Part shown: in pieces, positions 1 to 7,405 of the stretch | Position numbering within the stretch: the first letter of the stretch is position 1 | Layout of the letters: each line of letters starts with the position of its first letter | The notes under the pieces: model-generated | The model's input: the letters and a program-made list of their open reading frames with translations, nothing else | Told to the model about the DNA's origin: nothing | Database searches by the model: none | Program-made: the position numbers and the translations under genes | Assembly: GCA_938022235.1 (NCBI GenBank) | Contig: CALIEL010000309.1 | Span: 1 to 13,942 of the forward strand | Reading direction: 5' to 3' | DNA from: Oribacterium parvum | GTDB taxonomy: Bacteria; Bacillota; Clostridia; Lachnospirales; Lachnospiraceae | DNA: 13,942 bases

Positions 1-181
1 CTCTAAAGGTAAAATCACCAGCCAGGTTAAAACGCTTGTCATCTTTATGGTGCACACCTGCAGCCGTTGCAATGGCAATAACCATATCCTTTAACGGCTT
101 TGTGACAGGAGCCCATACAGGTGGAGGAGTAACAGGTACGAAGATTTCAGACTGCATCCCTTTTACTACAGTATTACCCAT
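1..181 (-). CDS. prdB: D-proline reductase, PrdB subunit (N-terminal fragment, cut by window edge)
   Basis: Only about the first 60 residues lie in the window. The reading frame starts at an ATG (179-181) behind an AAAGGAG ribosome binding site and runs open to the left edge. The fragment reads MGNTVVKGMQSEIFVPVTPP, then a GVHHKDDKRFNLAGDFTFR stretch, which I recognise as the N-terminus of PrdB and the related GrdB-type reductase subunits. In characterised species PrdB is a selenoprotein that binds D-proline at the pyruvoyl group of PrdA and reduces it to 5-aminovalerate in the cytoplasm. The selenocysteine region lies beyond the window edge, so its presence cannot be checked here. The gene is last in view of a prdC-prdA-small ORF-prdB series, 36 nt after the small ORF. 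Assignment is strong because sequence and neighbours agree. Confidence 0.9.
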   Translation of the reverse strand, partial: MGNTVVKGMQSEIFVPVTPPPVWAPVTKPLKDMVIAIATAAGVHHKDDKRFNLAGDFTFR

Positions 182-217
182 GTCTTTCTCCTTTCATAAA
201 TTTTTTATGTAATTATT

Positions 218-463
218 CTACGGCTCTTGGCGCTTTTGAATATTACTAATGTATTTTTCATTTACATCCGGACTTAATTGCTCAATAAAACTCATATTGA
301 AACCAACCTCCTGACCGACTTTAATTTCATAATCGGAAATGAGCATCCGCATGGGAATTTTTAAAAAGCCCAAACGACCTTTTAAGTCAATCCCCACGGC
401 ACCATCATGAACCTCCACGATAATGCCTTCCATGTAAATAATCTTATCTGTGTATTTAGCCAT
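218..463 (-). CDS. Small CBO2463/CBO2479-type protein of the proline reductase operon
   Basis: This 81-residue soluble protein has no signal peptide, membrane segment or cysteine. Its middle (GAVGIDLKGRLGFLKIPMRM, about residues 21-40) alternates hydrophobic and polar residues, which suggests a small beta-barrel. It resembles the short proteins named CBO2463/CBO2479 domain proteins that occur between prdA and prdB in proline-fermenting Clostridia. Its biochemical role is not established; a part in assembly, maturation or regulation of the reductase is a guess from location. The ATG lies two bases after the prdA stop codon and lacks a strong Shine-Dalgarno at normal distance, so translation is probably coupled to prdA. 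The stop (TAG, 218-220) is 36 nt before prdB. Confidence 0.8.
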   Translation of the reverse strand: MAKYTDKIIYMEGIIVEVHDGAVGIDLKGRLGFLKIPMRMLISDYEIKVGQEVGFNMSFIEQLSPDVNEKYISNIQKRQEP

Positions 464-465
464 AA

Positions 466-2331
466 TTATGCGTTCATGTACTTCTCTTTGAACTTATCAC
501 TCATTGGAAGAGAAGTTTCATTCTCAACAAGCTCAATGGGCTTTCCGGTAACATTGGAAACCAACTCAATGTTCTGGGTCTTTACGTTTGGATTCCACTT
601 ACGTTCAGCCTTCTTCACCTCTTCGCCTGCCATCTCAGCCTTCAACATGCTTAATGCACGGATAGCGTCCTCAGTACAAAGGGTGTTGTTAGCAAGAATC
701 TCGTTCTCAATTCCGCCTTCAGATTTGTTGTTATCTACCATGCTGGTCATGTACTTGTTACCTACAACCAGAGCACCCTGGTTAGCACAGAAGGACATAC
801 CTACAACCTTGATTCCTCTCTTACCGATCTGCTCGATGTGAGAAGCAAAGTCAATGTGGTTGTTTCCGAATCCCTCAGTGGTTACAAATGCACCATCCGG
901 TCCGATAGCCTCTAAGGTCATACCTACACGACGGGATACATAGAACTTCTCAGCGTTAATCTGTGGAGATCCAACCAATACAACACCGGTTAAATCCACT
1001 TCATGATCATGAAGAACCTCTAATACCAACGGCTCTCTCCAGTAGTGACGAGACATCTCCTTAGATGCAGGTCCGATACAGGTTAATGCATGGATACATC
1101 CATCAAGAATCTCTAATGGAGAAACTACTACCGGAACGTTTCCGATATCAACGTTAGGCTTAGCACCAAGTACACCAACAGGCTCAACAGGAAGGAGTAA
1201 GTTATCATGCATCGCTCCCTGTCCCATGATTTCCTTAACGATAACAACCTTCTTCTTACCCGGTCTTCTTACCTGGTTAAAGGTCTCAGTATCAACAACC
1301 AAGCTCTCATCAGCCTTCTTTAATACCTTACGAATTTCATCGGTGATTAAGTCAGTTGCTGTGTGAGCAGCCAATGGTCCCGGACGCTCCATGTTAGTCT
1401 TCTCTTTGATGGTTACATTGGTCTTAATGAAGATATCTCCCTTGTCAGGACAACCGGGACGTCCCCACATAATATTCTCATCAAGGTATCCTTCGGAGGA
1501 TCCGAACTCACCAATCTGAACACCATTCTCATCAGTTCCGGAAACCACCATAACAACGCCGTCTAATACACGGGTTGTTCCGGTTCCAACTTCATCATCA
1601 CCCTCTTTGGTTGCGATAGGCTGAACATCCATGATGGTGTTGGAGTAGGTATGATATTGATCCGGAGTAATGATATCAATCTTCAGATCCACTACAAGCT
1701 TCTGAGAATCAACACATTCCTTTTCAATGCCTTCGCGAATGGTAAGAACGGTACCCTCTAACTTGGTTTCAGGACCTCTCTTAACTTCAGTAATCTTGAA
1801 GTGCTTTCTGGTAAGACTGCGAACTACCACTTCCTCATCTGTAGCAACCGCTCCGGGAGCTGCAACACCTGCATTACCTGCTACAGCCTGTGCTGCATTA
1901 GATACTACAGGAACGCCGGATGCGCCGCCTAAAGCACCTACAGGAATCTGAATGTCGATTCCCTTACCTTCACCAATGTGAATCTTCAAGCTTCCTCCTA
2001 AGGCAGGTGCTGCTACTGCTCCTACTGAAGCTGCCGGGGCTACTACTGCCGGAGCCTCTTCTTTAGCTGCCTCTGCAGGCTTATCGGCAAGCGCTACTAA
2101 ATCTTTTGTAAGAGGTGTGAGAGAATCACAGGTCTTTAAAAGCTTAGCCCCTAAAACATCGCCAATGGTTAAACAACCATCCAACTTCAACAATCCCTGA
2201 TCTACCAAATCATCAAAGATTTCAGGATCCTCCAAGTTGTGGCTGGAGAGAACTACTCCCTCCTCAGCCCTACAGCATAACACCGCCGGACTGCTCTTGT
2301 GCTCTTCTGCATACTCTGCTGAAATAGACAT
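466..2331 (-). CDS. prdA: D-proline reductase proprotein PrdA (pyruvoyl enzyme precursor)
   Basis: This 621-residue protein matches the PrdA family at full length. In Clostridium sticklandii the precursor is cleaved at a Thr-Cys bond, and the cysteine becomes the pyruvoyl cofactor that binds D-proline. Here the equivalent site is Thr417-Cys418 in the string HALTCIGPASKE, giving expected pieces of about 417 and 204 residues. The start (MSISAEYAEEH, then AVLCCRAEEG) is typical of the family. Residues about 84-165 form an Ala/Pro/Gly-rich linker, normal for these proteins. GRPGCPDKGDIF (290-301) and the segment around 313-327 (MERPGPLAAHTATD) are shared with the related GrdE proproteins. An AAAGGAAG ribosome binding site sits in the 15-nt gap after prdC. 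With PrdB it forms the cytoplasmic reductase that disposes of electrons in Stickland fermentation. No frameshift or missing key residue is visible. Confidence 0.96.
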   Translation of the reverse strand: MSISAEYAEEHKSSPAVLCCRAEEGVVLSSHNLEDPEIFDDLVDQGLLKLDGCLTIGDVLGAKLLKTCDSLTPLTKDLVALADKPAEAAKEEAPAVVAPAASVGAVAAPALGGSLKIHIGEGKGIDIQIPVGALGGASGVPVVSNAAQAVAGNAGVAAPGAVATDEEVVVRSLTRKHFKITEVKRGPETKLEGTVLTIREGIEKECVDSQKLVVDLKIDIITPDQYHTYSNTIMDVQPIATKEGDDEVGTGTTRVLDGVVMVVSGTDENGVQIGEFGSSEGYLDENIMWGRPGCPDKGDIFIKTNVTIKEKTNMERPGPLAAHTATDLITDEIRKVLKKADESLVVDTETFNQVRRPGKKKVVIVKEIMGQGAMHDNLLLPVEPVGVLGAKPNVDIGNVPVVVSPLEILDGCIHALTCIGPASKEMSRHYWREPLVLEVLHDHEVDLTGVVLVGSPQINAEKFYVSRRVGMTLEAIGPDGAFVTTEGFGNNHIDFASHIEQIGKRGIKVVGMSFCANQGALVVGNKYMTSMVDNNKSEGGIENEILANNTLCTEDAIRALSMLKAEMAGEEVKKAERKWNPNVKTQNIELVSNVTGKPIELVENETSLPMSDKFKEKYMNA

Positions 2332-2346
2332 ATTTTGCTTCCTTTC

Positions 2347-3819
2347 TTATGAAAATTCTATATGAATATCTTGGCCTTCCTCCACATGGATATGGAATAA
2401 TCCATCATCCAGCATGGTAGAAAAGCTGAATTCCTGCTCCACTGCCTGCTCTGTCTTTTTCTCTTCCTTCGGGAAAGGAAGCTGGCGACCCTTATCATCT
2501 ACCGGTAGCTGCTCTACAACCTTGGACTTGGTTAAGTAACGCATAGGCTCCATACCCACGGTTTCAAAGATATGATCAGTCTGATGATGAACATTCAGAT
2601 TCATCTTCGGTGCAGATCCCATAACCGTGTTGGTACAGTCACTACAGTTTCCGATAATGACATCGGTACATCCTGCATTCTTGAAGTGTAAAATCTTCTG
2701 TGCCTGTCCGGGGCAGTTTCCGGGGTTCTGGCACTTCAGTGTTCCTCGAACATCTTCAGCCTGCTTACAAGCCTGTACATCCGTAACCACGGCATTGTAC
2801 TTCTTGCACAAATCTTCCATTCTTTCCAGGTTTCCACCACAGGCACAAAGAAGAATACCCATCTTTGCTCCCTTTAAATCCTTAAAGGGTTCTGTAACCA
2901 GGATTCCACCGCTGGTTTTGGTAATCGGTGTAGAAAGATCAACAGCATGTCCGGTGAAAGGACCTCCTAAAACGATTTCTCCGTATTCCCCGTCAATACC
3001 GCCGGCCATCTCGATAAGCTCACCTACGGTAGTGCCTACAGGAACATCCATAAAGACCTGAGTCTTAGTTCCCTTCTTTAGCTTTCCGCCAACGGAAATA
3101 TTCTTTAAGAAGCAAGGCTTCTTATCCTCAATTGCCTCTGCTATGCGAAGACAGGTCTCTACGTTAATAACAACGGAGTCAGCTTCTGAAGGAAGGGAAG
3201 TGGGAGGAAGTAATTTACCAAGAACCTCACGAACAACAGCTCTTTCTTCTCCCATCGGATAAATATCCGGCAGTAAATGGATAGAGATATTGGGGAACTT
3301 GTCCTGTAAAGAAAGAAGAACTTTAATCTCTTCTTCATGCTTTTTCTTAATGGCAATCACGCCCTTAGCTGCATTGGTTACCTTCATACAGTAATCAATA
3401 CCCCGCAAAGTCTTCTCGGGCTGTTCCATAATCTGCTTCATGTTATGCTCCAGCAAAGGTTCACACTCCGCTGCATTTACCAGAATATATCCGCCCTTCA
3501 AGTCGATGTTTAATTTCACTGCAGTAGGGAATCCTGCACCACCCATTCCCACGATTCCTGCGGCTTTAATCAAATCAAGAGTATTCTCGCCCTCAATCTT
3601 TACGTAATCATCGCTCTGCTTCTCGGAAGCCTCGACGATGACCGCCTCCTCGGTAATTTCTTTTACCACACCATCCACACTGGAATGCACATTGGCGCCA
3701 AGTTTCTCCGGTGCGGCAAGCAAGGTTCCTCTTTTAACGGAATCCCCTACCTTTACGACCGGTGTAGCAGGTGCACCGATGTGCTGTCTGAGTAAAATTG
3801 TTTTAACCACTTTTCCCAT
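2347..3819 (-). CDS. prdC: Proline reductase-associated electron-transfer protein PrdC (RnfC-like)
   Basis: PrdC is thought to pass electrons from NADH or a flavin partner to proline reductase. The 490 residues (from ATG 3819) start with a barrel-sandwich RnfC-like region (about 1-65), then a nucleotide/flavin-binding-like region with GMGGAGFPTAVK (91-102) and NAAECEPLLEHN (115-126). An SLBB-like segment with LGGPFTGHAV follows (about 245-295), and a Cys-rich C-terminal part from 325 to 395 (CACGG, NPGNCPG, GNCSDCTNTVM). C. difficile and C. sticklandii PrdC are described as selenoproteins; this one has no in-frame TGA and keeps C392-S-D-C395, so it looks like an all-cysteine form. The start is uncertain: AAGGAG directly abuts ATG 3819, while GTG 3810 lies 9 nt after it, giving 487 residues. 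TTG 3831 has no ribosome binding site. First gene of the prd operon in view. Confidence 0.93.
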   Translation of the reverse strand: MGKVVKTILLRQHIGAPATPVVKVGDSVKRGTLLAAPEKLGANVHSSVDGVVKEITEEAVIVEASEKQSDDYVKIEGENTLDLIKAAGIVGMGGAGFPTAVKLNIDLKGGYILVNAAECEPLLEHNMKQIMEQPEKTLRGIDYCMKVTNAAKGVIAIKKKHEEEIKVLLSLQDKFPNISIHLLPDIYPMGEERAVVREVLGKLLPPTSLPSEADSVVINVETCLRIAEAIEDKKPCFLKNISVGGKLKKGTKTQVFMDVPVGTTVGELIEMAGGIDGEYGEIVLGGPFTGHAVDLSTPITKTSGGILVTEPFKDLKGAKMGILLCACGGNLERMEDLCKKYNAVVTDVQACKQAEDVRGTLKCQNPGNCPGQAQKILHFKNAGCTDVIIGNCSDCTNTVMGSAPKMNLNVHHQTDHIFETVGMEPMRYLTKSKVVEQLPVDDKGRQLPFPKEEKKTEQAVEQEFSFSTMLDDGLFHIHVEEGQDIHIEFS

Positions 3820-3827
3820 CTCCTTCT

Positions 3828-3887
3828 TCAACTTACTGATTTATGGAATATTTTTATTATCGCCTGACACGATAATGTGTTACTCAT
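3828..3887 (-). other. Possible 19-codon upstream ORF in the prdC leader
   Basis: Between the proposed promoter and prdC an ATG (3885-3887) sits directly after an AGGAAGG motif and opens a 19-codon frame ending at TGA (3828-3830), 8 bases before the prdC ATG. The peptide would begin MSNTLSCQAI. It contains no proline codon, so a classic proline-attenuation leader is not supported. The Shine-Dalgarno touches the ATG with no spacing, which argues against efficient use. It could couple ribosomes onto prdC or be chance. Confidence 0.2.
3856..3876. repeat. Perfect 7-bp inverted repeat in the prdC leader
   Basis: ATTATCG (3856-3862) and CGATAAT (3870-3876) are exact inverted copies around a 7-base loop. 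The repeat lies about 40-60 bases before the prdC start, inside the transcribed leader if the promoter at 3922-3950 is right. It could fold as an RNA hairpin or serve as a DNA operator. No U-tract follows it, so it is not a terminator. Confidence 0.45.
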
Positions 3888-3918
3888 CCTTCCTCTACAA
3901 AAGATTGTTAATTCTTTA

Positions 3919-3948
3919 GTAATATTACGGCGAAAACTCCGTTATTAC
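3919..3948. promoter_or_regulatory. Dyad spanning the prdC promoter core (operator candidate)
   Basis: GTAATATTACGG (3919-3930) and CCGTTATTAC (3939-3948) form an inverted repeat around an 8-base centre. It is perfect except that one arm lacks two bases. The dyad runs from the -10 across the spacer into the -35 of the proposed prdC promoter, where a bound repressor would block RNA polymerase. I do not recognise it as a site for a named regulator. Confidence 0.4.
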
Positions 3949-3950
3949 AA
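3922..3950 (-). promoter_or_regulatory. Predicted housekeeping-sigma promoter of the prd operon
   Basis: Read on the minus strand, TTGTAA (3945-3950) is followed after 17 bases by TAATAT (3922-3927). Each box matches four of six consensus positions with ideal spacing. Initiation near 3915 would leave a leader of about 95 nt before prdC. In C. difficile prd genes depend on PrdR and sigma-54. I found no convincing GG-N10-GC sigma-54 core here. Confidence 0.5.
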
Positions 3951-4009
3951 GTATTTATTGTCATACGAAATAAATTCTTGCCATTTCTTAAACTTAGCTA
4001 AACAACAAG

Positions 4010-4046
4010 AAAAAAGCGCTAAATTGCTTGGATTATCTGGCAATTT
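4010..4046 (-). terminator. Probable rho-independent terminator after uvrC
   Basis: On the minus strand AAATTGC and GCAATTT (4040-4046 and 4021-4027) form a perfect 7-bp stem with a 12-base loop, followed five bases later by a run of six T (4010-4015). It lies 14 bases past the uvrC stop. The stem is AT-rich, so termination may be partial. Confidence 0.5.
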
Positions 4047-4059
4047 CGTAAGAATTAAT

Positions 4060-5973
4060 TCAGACCTTTCCATCGTCCATTCTATTTCTGTTCTTAAAAA
4101 AATGCAATACCGATTGGGCGCTTTTTTCGTCCATTCCCGGGCAGGATAGCAGTTCTTCAAAATCAGCGTTTGCTACCCCCTCCAAATCTCGAAATTTTCT
4201 CATCAATGCCTTTCTTCTCACCGGACCGATTCCGGGAATATCCTCCAAAAGAGAATGGATTTGCTCTTTTCCTCTCAGGGAGCGATGATAGGTGATAGCA
4301 AAGCGATGTACCTCATCCTGAATTCTGGTAAGAAGTTTAAAGCATTCACTTCTCTCCGATAGGGGATATTCTTGATTCCCCACCAATAATGCTCTGGTAC
4401 GATGATGCTCATCCTTAATCATTCCGCAAACAGGAATGGAAATATCCAGACTTTCCAGTACGGACTCACAAATACCGACCTGTCCCTTGCCTCCATCCAT
4501 CAGTATTAAATCGGGAAATTGAGAAAAACGCCCCAGACGGTCCTCTTTTCCTCCCGCCTTATTCTCCTCCTGTTCCTTTAAACCATGAGAAAAACGTCGG
4601 CTTAGCATCTCCTTCATTGCCCTGTAATCGTCTTGTCCTACAATACTTTGAATTCTAAATTTTCTGTACTCGTTAGGCTTTTCCTTTCCCTCCTGGTAAA
4701 CAACCATGGAACCTACCGTAAGAGCGCCTGATGTATTGGAAATATCATAGGATTCAATCCTTTTCGGAATTTCCGGCAGTCCGCAGGCATTCTTCAATTC
4801 CTCCAAAGCTTCTTTTCGTTTCTTCTCCTCCATTCTGTATTTTTCCACATAACGAAGCATCAAAATACCCGCATTTTTTCCGGCAAGTTCCACCAGCTTT
4901 TCTTTATCTCCCTGCTTGGGAACCAGAATATAAACCTTCTTTCCCTTCACATGACTCAACCATTCTTCCAGAATCTTTTGATCCGGCAGTTCAACTGGCA
5001 AATGGATTTCCTTCGGAATAAAGGGGGTACCGTTATAAAACTGTTGCAAAAAGCTGGCTAGGATTTCTCCATCACTCTGCTCCTCATCGATCCGTAAGAA
5101 CTGATGGTCTCTTCCGATAATTTTACCGTCACGAACAAAGAATATCTGCACAATACAGTCGCTGTGATCCCTTCGTAAGCCTATAATATCCCTGTCCTCT
5201 CCATCCAAGGCGGTAATCTTTTGTTTGTTTTGTAAGCTTTGAATTGCCTGAATCAAATCACGATATTCCATGGCCTTTTCAAAGTCCAAACGCTCCGATG
5301 CTTCCAGCATCTTCTCTTCCAATTCTTTAAGGGTGGCCTCTGTTTTTCCGGATAAAAACTCTGTAAGCATCGGAATGGCAGCTCTATATTCCTCCTTGGA
5401 CTGCTTTAAAACACAAGGTCCCAGGCATTGTCCCATATCATAGTAGATACAAGGGCGGGCTAAAGGATTCTCCTCGGAAAAGACTTTATTACAATTCCGG
5501 ATATGCATGGTTTTTCTGAGTAGCTCAATAACCTCATTAACCCGTTCCATGGAAGCATAGGGGCCGTAATATTTCGAGCTCTTAATCTTCTTATTTCGGG
5601 AAGCAAAAAGTCTGGGATAGGCCTCTTCCACGCTTAATCGAATATAGGGATAGGCTTTGTCATCCTTTAACAGAGTGTTATAACGAGGCTTAAATTCTTT
5701 AATCAGATTGGATTCCAGCACCAAAGCCTCTATCTCTGAATCCACAACAATATATTCAAAGCGTCGGATTTGGGCGACCATCTGTTGAATTTTCACGGAT
5801 TTTTTCGTGGATTTTTGAAAATATTGTTTGACTCTGTTTTTCAGAATCTTCGCTTTTCCAACGTAAATCACTTCATCCATATCTCCATGCATTAAATAAA
5901 CTCCCGGCATTGCCGGGAGTTTTTTCAACTCTTCTTCAATAATAAACTCTTTATCAAAGTTTTTCTTATCCAT
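4060..5973 (-). CDS. uvrC: UvrABC excinuclease subunit C
   Basis: UvrC makes the two incisions around a DNA lesion after UvrA/UvrB recognition. The 637-residue product is slightly longer than typical UvrC proteins. The N-terminal GIY-YIG nuclease (about 20-98) shows GVY (24-26) and IYVGKAKILKNRV (36-48). A Cys cluster follows (C175, C183, C187). The UVR helix pair that binds UvrB is at about 213-248. The RNase H-like nuclease has SYDISNTSG (D410) and ILMDGGKGQ (D493), with YHR (H563) at the expected third catalytic position. Two helix-hairpin-helix motifs close the protein (DIPGIGPVRRKAL, then LLSCPGMDEKSAQ). The start was set at ATG 5973 (AGGAAGG site upstream): the frame is open further upstream, but that part overlaps the preceding gene and does not resemble UvrC. 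It overlaps the upstream lipoprotein gene by 8 nt, implying translational coupling. Confidence 0.97.
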   Translation of the reverse strand: MDKKNFDKEFIIEEELKKLPAMPGVYLMHGDMDEVIYVGKAKILKNRVKQYFQKSTKKSVKIQQMVAQIRRFEYIVVDSEIEALVLESNLIKEFKPRYNTLLKDDKAYPYIRLSVEEAYPRLFASRNKKIKSSKYYGPYASMERVNEVIELLRKTMHIRNCNKVFSEENPLARPCIYYDMGQCLGPCVLKQSKEEYRAAIPMLTEFLSGKTEATLKELEEKMLEASERLDFEKAMEYRDLIQAIQSLQNKQKITALDGEDRDIIGLRRDHSDCIVQIFFVRDGKIIGRDHQFLRIDEEQSDGEILASFLQQFYNGTPFIPKEIHLPVELPDQKILEEWLSHVKGKKVYILVPKQGDKEKLVELAGKNAGILMLRYVEKYRMEEKKRKEALEELKNACGLPEIPKRIESYDISNTSGALTVGSMVVYQEGKEKPNEYRKFRIQSIVGQDDYRAMKEMLSRRFSHGLKEQEENKAGGKEDRLGRFSQFPDLILMDGGKGQVGICESVLESLDISIPVCGMIKDEHHRTRALLVGNQEYPLSERSECFKLLTRIQDEVHRFAITYHRSLRGKEQIHSLLEDIPGIGPVRRKALMRKFRDLEGVANADFEELLSCPGMDEKSAQSVLHFFKNRNRMDDGKV

Positions 5974-7273
5974 TATTCCCTTCCTGATTCGTCTTAGCTG
6001 CGGATTGTATCGATGCCCCCTCTTCCTTGGTATAGAAATAGGAAAAATCATAATTACTTCCCGCATTCCAAAACAGCCATTCATCATATCCGCTATCATA
6101 TACAGCCTGAATTTGTGCCCGGAATTGTTCCTTTTCATAAGGAATATAATGCTGTAGATAGGATGCGGTAAAGCCCTGTAACCAGGGACGAACCATTGCC
6201 TGATAACTGTCTCCGCTTTTCGCCAAAGCCAGTTCCTTCTGAGACGACTTTAAAGCAGAGTAAATCGTTTTGTAGGGATCTGTATCCGGATGTTCTATAC
6301 CGAAATTTCCGTCTCCATAGTGAGAGGGATAAATCATAGGACACATATAATCCACGGAAGCGGCCATATCCGAATAATCCTGTCCTACAGCGGTACTGTC
6401 CACATAGGAACCGATAATGGTTCCAAAAACATCCGTAGAAAAAAAGACTTGTTTCTCCGCTAAACGATCTGACATATACTGTACAAATTCTGTAATGATC
6501 TGGGTTTTATTAATCTCTGATTCTTCCGGGTACTGTACTTCCTTCATACCCTTCTCTGTACAAAATCGAACGTAATCCAACTGAATTTCATCAAATCCGT
6601 CATCAGCACAACGTTCCGCCACAGAAGCAATATAATTCCAATAATCTTTTTTATAAGGATTAATCCAGGTCATCCCGCTATTATCTTTAAATAAGCTTCC
6701 ATCCGCCTTCTGATTCATCCATTCCGGATGAACTTCTCCCATGGCAGGGTCGCGAAAACAAACTAAACGAGCAATTAAATACAGTCCCTGATCATGGCAT
6801 TTTTTTAGCAATGCCGGTAAGTCTTTGACGATATTCGTCGTATTGTAGAACTCCTGCTGTCCGCCATTATTCATCTGATATACGATTTGTCCGTTATCAT
6901 TTTTAATATCAATGACTAAAGCATTCAGCTCTGTATCCTTCATTTTCGATAAGATATCCTCCATTTTTGGAGAACCTGCGGTAAGGTCTGTAATATAAAT
7001 TCCCTTTACCTTTACCCTGTCCTTCTGAATATCTTTTTTCTTCCAAATCAAGGCCTCTTTTGCTTTCTCCTCCTCTTCCGCCTTTTCCTTAGCCAACAAG
7101 CTTTCCTGTGCCAGGGATTCTTTATACAAAGATTCCGCTTGTAATTCAGATTCGTACTGTTTCAGCTCCGGGGTTTTGTTTACATTGTACTGTAAAGGCT
7201 CCGGAGTCTTACAGGAACTTAATAAGCTGAAGGTAAGAAGAAAAAGGAAAAGAAAAGAAATATATTTTCTCAT
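5966..7273 (-). CDS. Lipoprotein with putative glycoside hydrolase (DUF4015-like) domain
   Basis: This 435-residue protein starts with a hydrophobic signal peptide and a lipobox (LLSSC, C21), so it is probably anchored outside the membrane. Residues about 38-80 are rich in Glu, Lys, Ala and Leu and should form a helical or coiled-coil stalk. From about 88 to 412 follows a TIM-barrel-like domain that I match to the DUF4015/putative glycosyl hydrolase family: GIYITDLTAG (91-100), FDEIQLDYVRF (227-237), STDVFG (279-284), CPMIYPSHY (311-319), RPWLQGF (362-368) and WLFWNAGSNY (399-408). The acidic residues in the 227-237 motif are good candidates for catalysis, by analogy with related hydrolases. 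Substrate is unknown; peptidoglycan or another surface glycan is a guess. A promoter at 7307-7334 and a GGGAGG site precede the start. Why it is paired with uvrC is unclear. Confidence 0.85.
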   Translation of the reverse strand: MRKYISFLFLFLLTFSLLSSCKTPEPLQYNVNKTPELKQYESELQAESLYKESLAQESLLAKEKAEEEEKAKEALIWKKKDIQKDRVKVKGIYITDLTAGSPKMEDILSKMKDTELNALVIDIKNDNGQIVYQMNNGGQQEFYNTTNIVKDLPALLKKCHDQGLYLIARLVCFRDPAMGEVHPEWMNQKADGSLFKDNSGMTWINPYKKDYWNYIASVAERCADDGFDEIQLDYVRFCTEKGMKEVQYPEESEINKTQIITEFVQYMSDRLAEKQVFFSTDVFGTIIGSYVDSTAVGQDYSDMAASVDYMCPMIYPSHYGDGNFGIEHPDTDPYKTIYSALKSSQKELALAKSGDSYQAMVRPWLQGFTASYLQHYIPYEKEQFRAQIQAVYDSGYDEWLFWNAGSNYDFSYFYTKEEGASIQSAAKTNQEGNNG

Positions 7274-7306
7274 AATCCTCCCACTTTTTGCCTAAAATAC
7301 AGGATA

Positions 7307-7334
7307 ATTATAGCACTTTACCCCTATATTACAA
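7307..7334 (-). promoter_or_regulatory. Promoter of the lipoprotein-uvrC operon
   Basis: On the minus strand TTGTAA (7329-7334) precedes TATAAT (7307-7312) by 16 bases. The -10 is a perfect consensus with an extended TGC just before it. Initiation near 7300 gives a leader of about 27 nt to the ATG at 7273. This is the best-looking promoter in the window. Confidence 0.75.
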
Positions 7335-7405
7335 GAAAAATTGGGATTGGATGATTTTTCCGCTGTTGGATAAGTCTGAAATTCTCTCGAAGATATTCCT
7401 TAAAT

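Noticed and set aside
407..841. Plus-strand open frames across the window, such as this 144-codon one
   Set aside because: They lie opposite well-recognised minus-strand genes, have no ribosome binding sites and resemble no known protein.
3960..3990. TGGCAAG on the minus strand as a sigma-54 -24 element for prdC
   Set aside because: The required GC of the -12 element is missing at ten bases after GG.
5974..6138. Longer uvrC start at 6138
   Set aside because: The extra 55 residues overlap the lipoprotein gene in another frame and do not look like UvrC; ATG 5973 has a good ribosome binding site and gives a normal N-terminus.
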